Shown one piece after another: positions 61,514-64,000 of a stretch of 64,000 bases of DNA. A program made the position numbers and the translations under genes. This DNA comes from Streptomyces graminofaciens (lineage in GTDB: Bacteria > Actinomycetota > Actinomycetes > Streptomycetales > Streptomycetaceae): assembly GCF_030294945.1 (NCBI RefSeq), contig NZ_AP018448.1:124001-188000 (forward strand). The letters are read 5' to 3'. The notes under the pieces are model-generated. The model worked only from the letters and a program-made list of their open reading frames with translations, did no database searches and had not been told where the DNA came from. Positions within the stretch are counted from its first letter, which is position 1; each line of letters opens with the position of its first letter.

Positions 61514-63143
61514 CGAGGTTCCCTTCCGGGTCGTTGGTGCAGGAGCTGGTCCCAGCGCTCAAGCGCTGGAAGGGGGCGCTGGTCGGTTGGCAGGCGGGCG
61601 GTTCTTCGTTCGGTCAGGCTCGGCAAAGGCAGCTCCGGCGGGGCAACGAACTCGGGCAGCGGGACGGTGACCGTGACCGTCGGGGACCGGCCCTCGGTCT
61701 CGGCGGCCTTGCGCGCTTCGAGCGCGACGACGTCAGCGGTGCAGGCCCCGGCCGCGAGGGCGGCCTGGATGCCGGCGACGACGTCGCGGTGCTGCAGGTG
61801 CCGGTGCAGCAGCAGGACGTGGACCAGGGCCTCCGTACCATCGGTCTCGCCGAGCGCGTGCTTGGCCGCGGACCAGAAGGCCTCGTGAGCGGGAGTAAAG
61901 GTGCCTGCGCGGCGGGCCTGATCGAGTGCCTCGGAGCCGGCCAGGGTTCCCGGCTTGGTCAGCAGACCTCCAGGAAGTGGTCGAGCACCACCCGCTCGGC
62001 ACCCTTCGTGGTCAGGCGTGAGTGGCGGGCGATCTCGGTGCGCCCGTGGAAGACGACGACCTCGTTCGAGCGAAGCAGGACGTGGACAGTGCGGCCGATG
62101 TAGCGGGCCGGGACCCAGTATCGGCAGACGCGGACGGCGACCATGCCGTAGCGGTCGACGCGCGGGGTGAAGGCAAGCCCGGTCTCGAACTCCTCGCCCG
62201 GCAGGGGCAGTAGGAGCGGAGCCTCGTGGGCGAAGTCCTGGCCGATAGTGCGGATCCGCAGCCCAATCCGCCGGCTCTCTTCGGCCTGTTCGAACGCCGC
62301 GAAGGCGTCGTTCAGCTCGTCGAGGGAATCGACGCGCGGAACGGGGGTGAGGTAGTTGCGGCGCCAGTAACCGACCTGGCCCTCGACCCGGCCCTTCTCG
62401 TGGGCGCCGCGCAGTCCCGGCTCACAGTAGAAGGGGGTGATCGAGTAGTGCCGGCGGAAGTCGTGCCAGCGCGGATGCTCCTCCCGCGACCGGCTCTTGC
62501 GGATCACCCGAGACACCGCGGGCGAAAGGTTGTCATACCGCATCTGGCCTGTGGGTATGCCACCCAGGGTCCGGAACGCGTGAACGTGGCCGTCGAGGAA
62601 GGCCTCCTGCCCGCACGAAGCGGTGATCCGGTGGACGGCCTTGCCAGAGTAGGCGAGCCGGAACGCGAACAGGTAGCACTTGGTGCGCTCGCCGGCCAGG
62701 TCGACCCAGGCCTCGCCGAAGTCGACCTCCGCGTCCATCCCGGGCTGGTTGTGGCGGATCACGAACCCGGCGGCCGGTGCCGCCCCGGCGGCCTCGGCGA
62801 TCTCCTGCCAGCGCCGGTGGACGTAGTCCCACACCGTCGAGTACGCGATCTCCGCCCCGAGCTCCTGCTGGAGCCTGGCCAGGATGCGCTGCACGGCGTG
62901 CCGCTGCTTCGGCGGCGGCTCCAGGTCGTCCAGCAGCCACTGGTCGATCGTCTTCTTGAACGGCTCCAGCCTCGGCGAATGCCTCCGCGGTGTCCGCCGT
63001 GGCGGCGGCACCGCCGAGCACAGGGCCTCGCGCACCAGCCGCCGGTGGACACCGTACTTCCGCGCCAGCGCGCGAACCGACAACCCCTCCCGCCACGAGT
63101 CCCGGCGGATCAGCAGGAACAACTCTTCCTTCGAGGACACCAC
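61510..63143 (-). pseudogene. istA: istA-type transposase gene, frameshifted near the end
   Basis: From a GTG at 63143 (GAGGGG upstream): HTH SVRALARKYGVHRRLVREAL, DDE core MDAEVDFGEAWVDLAGE (Asp), TGQMRYDNLSPAV (Asp) and GAHEKGRVEGQVGYWRRNYL (Glu). At about 61965, after DHFLEVC, a missing base stops the frame. The remaining 145 codons (LLTKPGTLAGSEALDQARRA, FTPAHEAFWSAAKHALGETD) continue in another frame to a TGA that overlaps the istB ATG. Confidence 0.82.
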
Positions 63144-63302
63144 TCGGCATCGCCCCTCACGGAGACCCACACCGAGCGTCCCAGCCCCACGTCGAGGGTG
63201 GGGCCAACTCAAGCCGGAACAACCCCCGAACGCTCCCACGCGCCCCGCCGGTGGGGCCAACCCGGGCCGGAAAAGTGGGGCCAAGTCAGACCGTTAACGC
63301 CA

Positions 63303-63602
63303 CTTGCTCTGGCCGCGGTAGCCGGCTGCGGCACGGTGGACAGTCAGGCCGGTGAGGTAGACCGTCGACTGGCCTTGGTCGAGCAGAAGCCCGATGAACA
63401 GAGCGGCGCCGCCGTGGTTGGTGTCCACCGCCCACAACACCTCGCCCGGATCGGCGAGAGCGAGCACATCGCGGATGAGCTCCAACAGCGCGGGCTCGTC
63501 GTTGCCGACGCGGCGCGACAGCCGTCGTTCCCCTTGGGCATCGAGTGCCACGCGGTGGTGGTGCTCTTTGCCGATATCGACTCCGGCCCAGATCATGAAC
63601 AT
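63303..63602 (-). pseudogene. IS110 transposase, N-terminal part
   Basis: Begins MFMIWAGVDIGKEHHHRVAL with the first catalytic Asp of the DEDD/RuvC-like domain and GGAGG before the ATG at 63602. Continues VLWAVDTNHGGAALFIGLLL and VYLTGLTVHRAAAGYRGQSK, where the IS21-like element interrupts it. Confidence 0.82.
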
Positions 63603-63610
63603 GGTCGCCT

Positions 63611-64000
63611 CCGCCAGCTGTTCGTTCTGTGATCCCGCGCGGACGGCCTTGCCGACGTTGTCCTACACAGCGATCAAGTCGCTTATCCCAATGAGCGGTT
63701 GTGACCGTCGCGGGCTCCGGGCGGCCAAGTCATTCAGCCATCAAGCGGCGCCAAGCTCACTGCCATACCCAGCGCCCTCAGGCTCACCGATCCTACGAAT
63801 AACCGGAGTTGGCCCGCGCTGACACGGTAGGACAAGCTAAGTGAGTGCGCCGAAACCCGTATGTGCGGGGTGCGGGGCCGCGTCACGGCCAGGCGAATAG
63901 ACGAACATGAGACGCCTGCGGTGGCGACGGTCCACCCAGCCGAAAGGCTCGTCTACTTGATGCTTCACCGTACTGCCGTCCCAACTTCCAGGCTCTCACC
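63611..64000. other. Right edge of the window, nothing recognised
   Basis: About 390 bp upstream of the IS110 start. Several short open frames without ribosome sites. It may hold the non-coding part of the IS110 element, which in this family can encode a guide RNA, but I saw no structure I could defend. Confidence 0.35.

Larger units (their letters stand above)
59859..63302 (-). mobile_element. IS21-like element with a passenger gene
   Basis: 3444 bp. Long inverted repeats start TGGCGTTAACGGTCTGA and contain further GGCCCC-centred subrepeats at both ends, as in IS21 elements. CTTGCT at 59853-59858 and 63303-63308 is the 6-bp target duplication. It carries istA and istB (both frameshifted) and, between istB and the left end, an extra intact gene at 60030-60599. 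Confidence 0.85.
58950..63610 (-). mobile_element. IS110-family element split by an IS21-like element
   Basis: The N-terminal transposase part is at 63303-63602 and the rest at 58959-59852. The two halves join in frame when the IS21-like element (59859-63302) and one AGCAAG (minus-strand reading of the CTTGCT duplication) are removed: GYRGQSK-TDAKDAHVIADQA. Outer ends are approximate, since IS110 elements lack inverted repeats. Confidence 0.75.

Noticed and set aside
52896..63302. All frameshifts as sequencing errors
   Set aside because: They cluster in IS genes and already truncated genes, while long host genes such as pepN, the qat operon, the 853-aa gene and the catabolic operon are undisturbed; single cases such as 33028 could still be errors.
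1..64000. CRISPR array, tRNA or rRNA genes
   Set aside because: No regularly spaced repeats and no cloverleaf or rRNA-like sequence were noticed on reading; a covariance-model scan would be needed to exclude small RNAs.
63840..64000. Group II intron start (GTGCG-like motif)
   Set aside because: No domain V-like hairpin or intron-encoded protein is present in the window.

Overview
The window looks like an accessory region of a high-GC actinomycete, almost certainly Streptomyces. Support: third-position-GC-rich codons throughout, frequent GTG starts, AGGAGG-type ribosome sites, Tat/Sec leaders, and a dense set of IS families typical of Streptomyces chromosome arms and large plasmids. No rRNA, tRNA or CRISPR array was seen. 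The sequence is a patchwork of defence or conflict genes, one catabolic operon, secreted proteins and many intact or decayed insertion sequences.

Left part (1-11.6 kb): the start of a Gfo/Idh/MocA oxidoreductase diverges from a LacI-type regulator, with two near-identical palindromic operators between them. An SMC/Rad50-like ATPase with a zinc-hook motif follows, then a UvrD-type ORF that lacks its Walker A half and looks like a gene fusion. A membrane pentapeptide-repeat gene and a complete qatABCD anti-phage operon (KAP ATPase, QatB, QueC-like protein, TatD nuclease) close this part.

12-25 kb: an IS3 element splits a small unknown gene, and an intact IS630 follows. A two-gene operon (853 + 190 aa) resembles in layout the telomere protein pair tap-tpg. 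A tyrosine recombinase gene is broken by an IS5 element that carries an immunity-like passenger gene. A second IS5-type element has a ribosome-site-sequestering leader hairpin and a convergent winged-helix gene. A peptidoglycan amidase follows.

24.6-41 kb: a decayed transposase hosts an intact IS1182. Then come aminopeptidase N, a pair of adjacent genes sharing an amyloid-like motif (one with an FHA domain), a frameshifted AbiJ-like defence gene, an HxlR regulator with a divergent alpha/beta hydrolase, more IS5 copies, and secreted proteins (RTX-like, Tat-exported propeller-like, small Cys-containing).

41.4-52.5 kb: a seven-gene minus-strand operon (two FAH-type hydrolases, cyclase/hydrolase, FAD monooxygenase, amidohydrolase/decarboxylase, extradiol dioxygenase, SDR) reads as an aromatic ring hydroxylation and meta-cleavage pathway. 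It is controlled by a divergent LysR gene and has an MFS transporter nearby. A PLP-dependent threonine-dehydratase-like gene follows.

52.5-64 kb: IS256, IS5 and IS6 remnants surround a GNAT gene and a STAND-NTPase C-terminal fragment. A compact operon encodes a CHAT-protease/WD40 protein, a small partner, a CD225/dispanin-like protein and a DUF2752 protein. An IS110 element split by an IS21-like element with its own passenger gene ends the window.

Across the window, several target duplications allow the pre-insertion genes to be reconstructed in frame. Frameshifts are concentrated in mobile or duplicated genes, which suggests genuine decay more than poor sequence.
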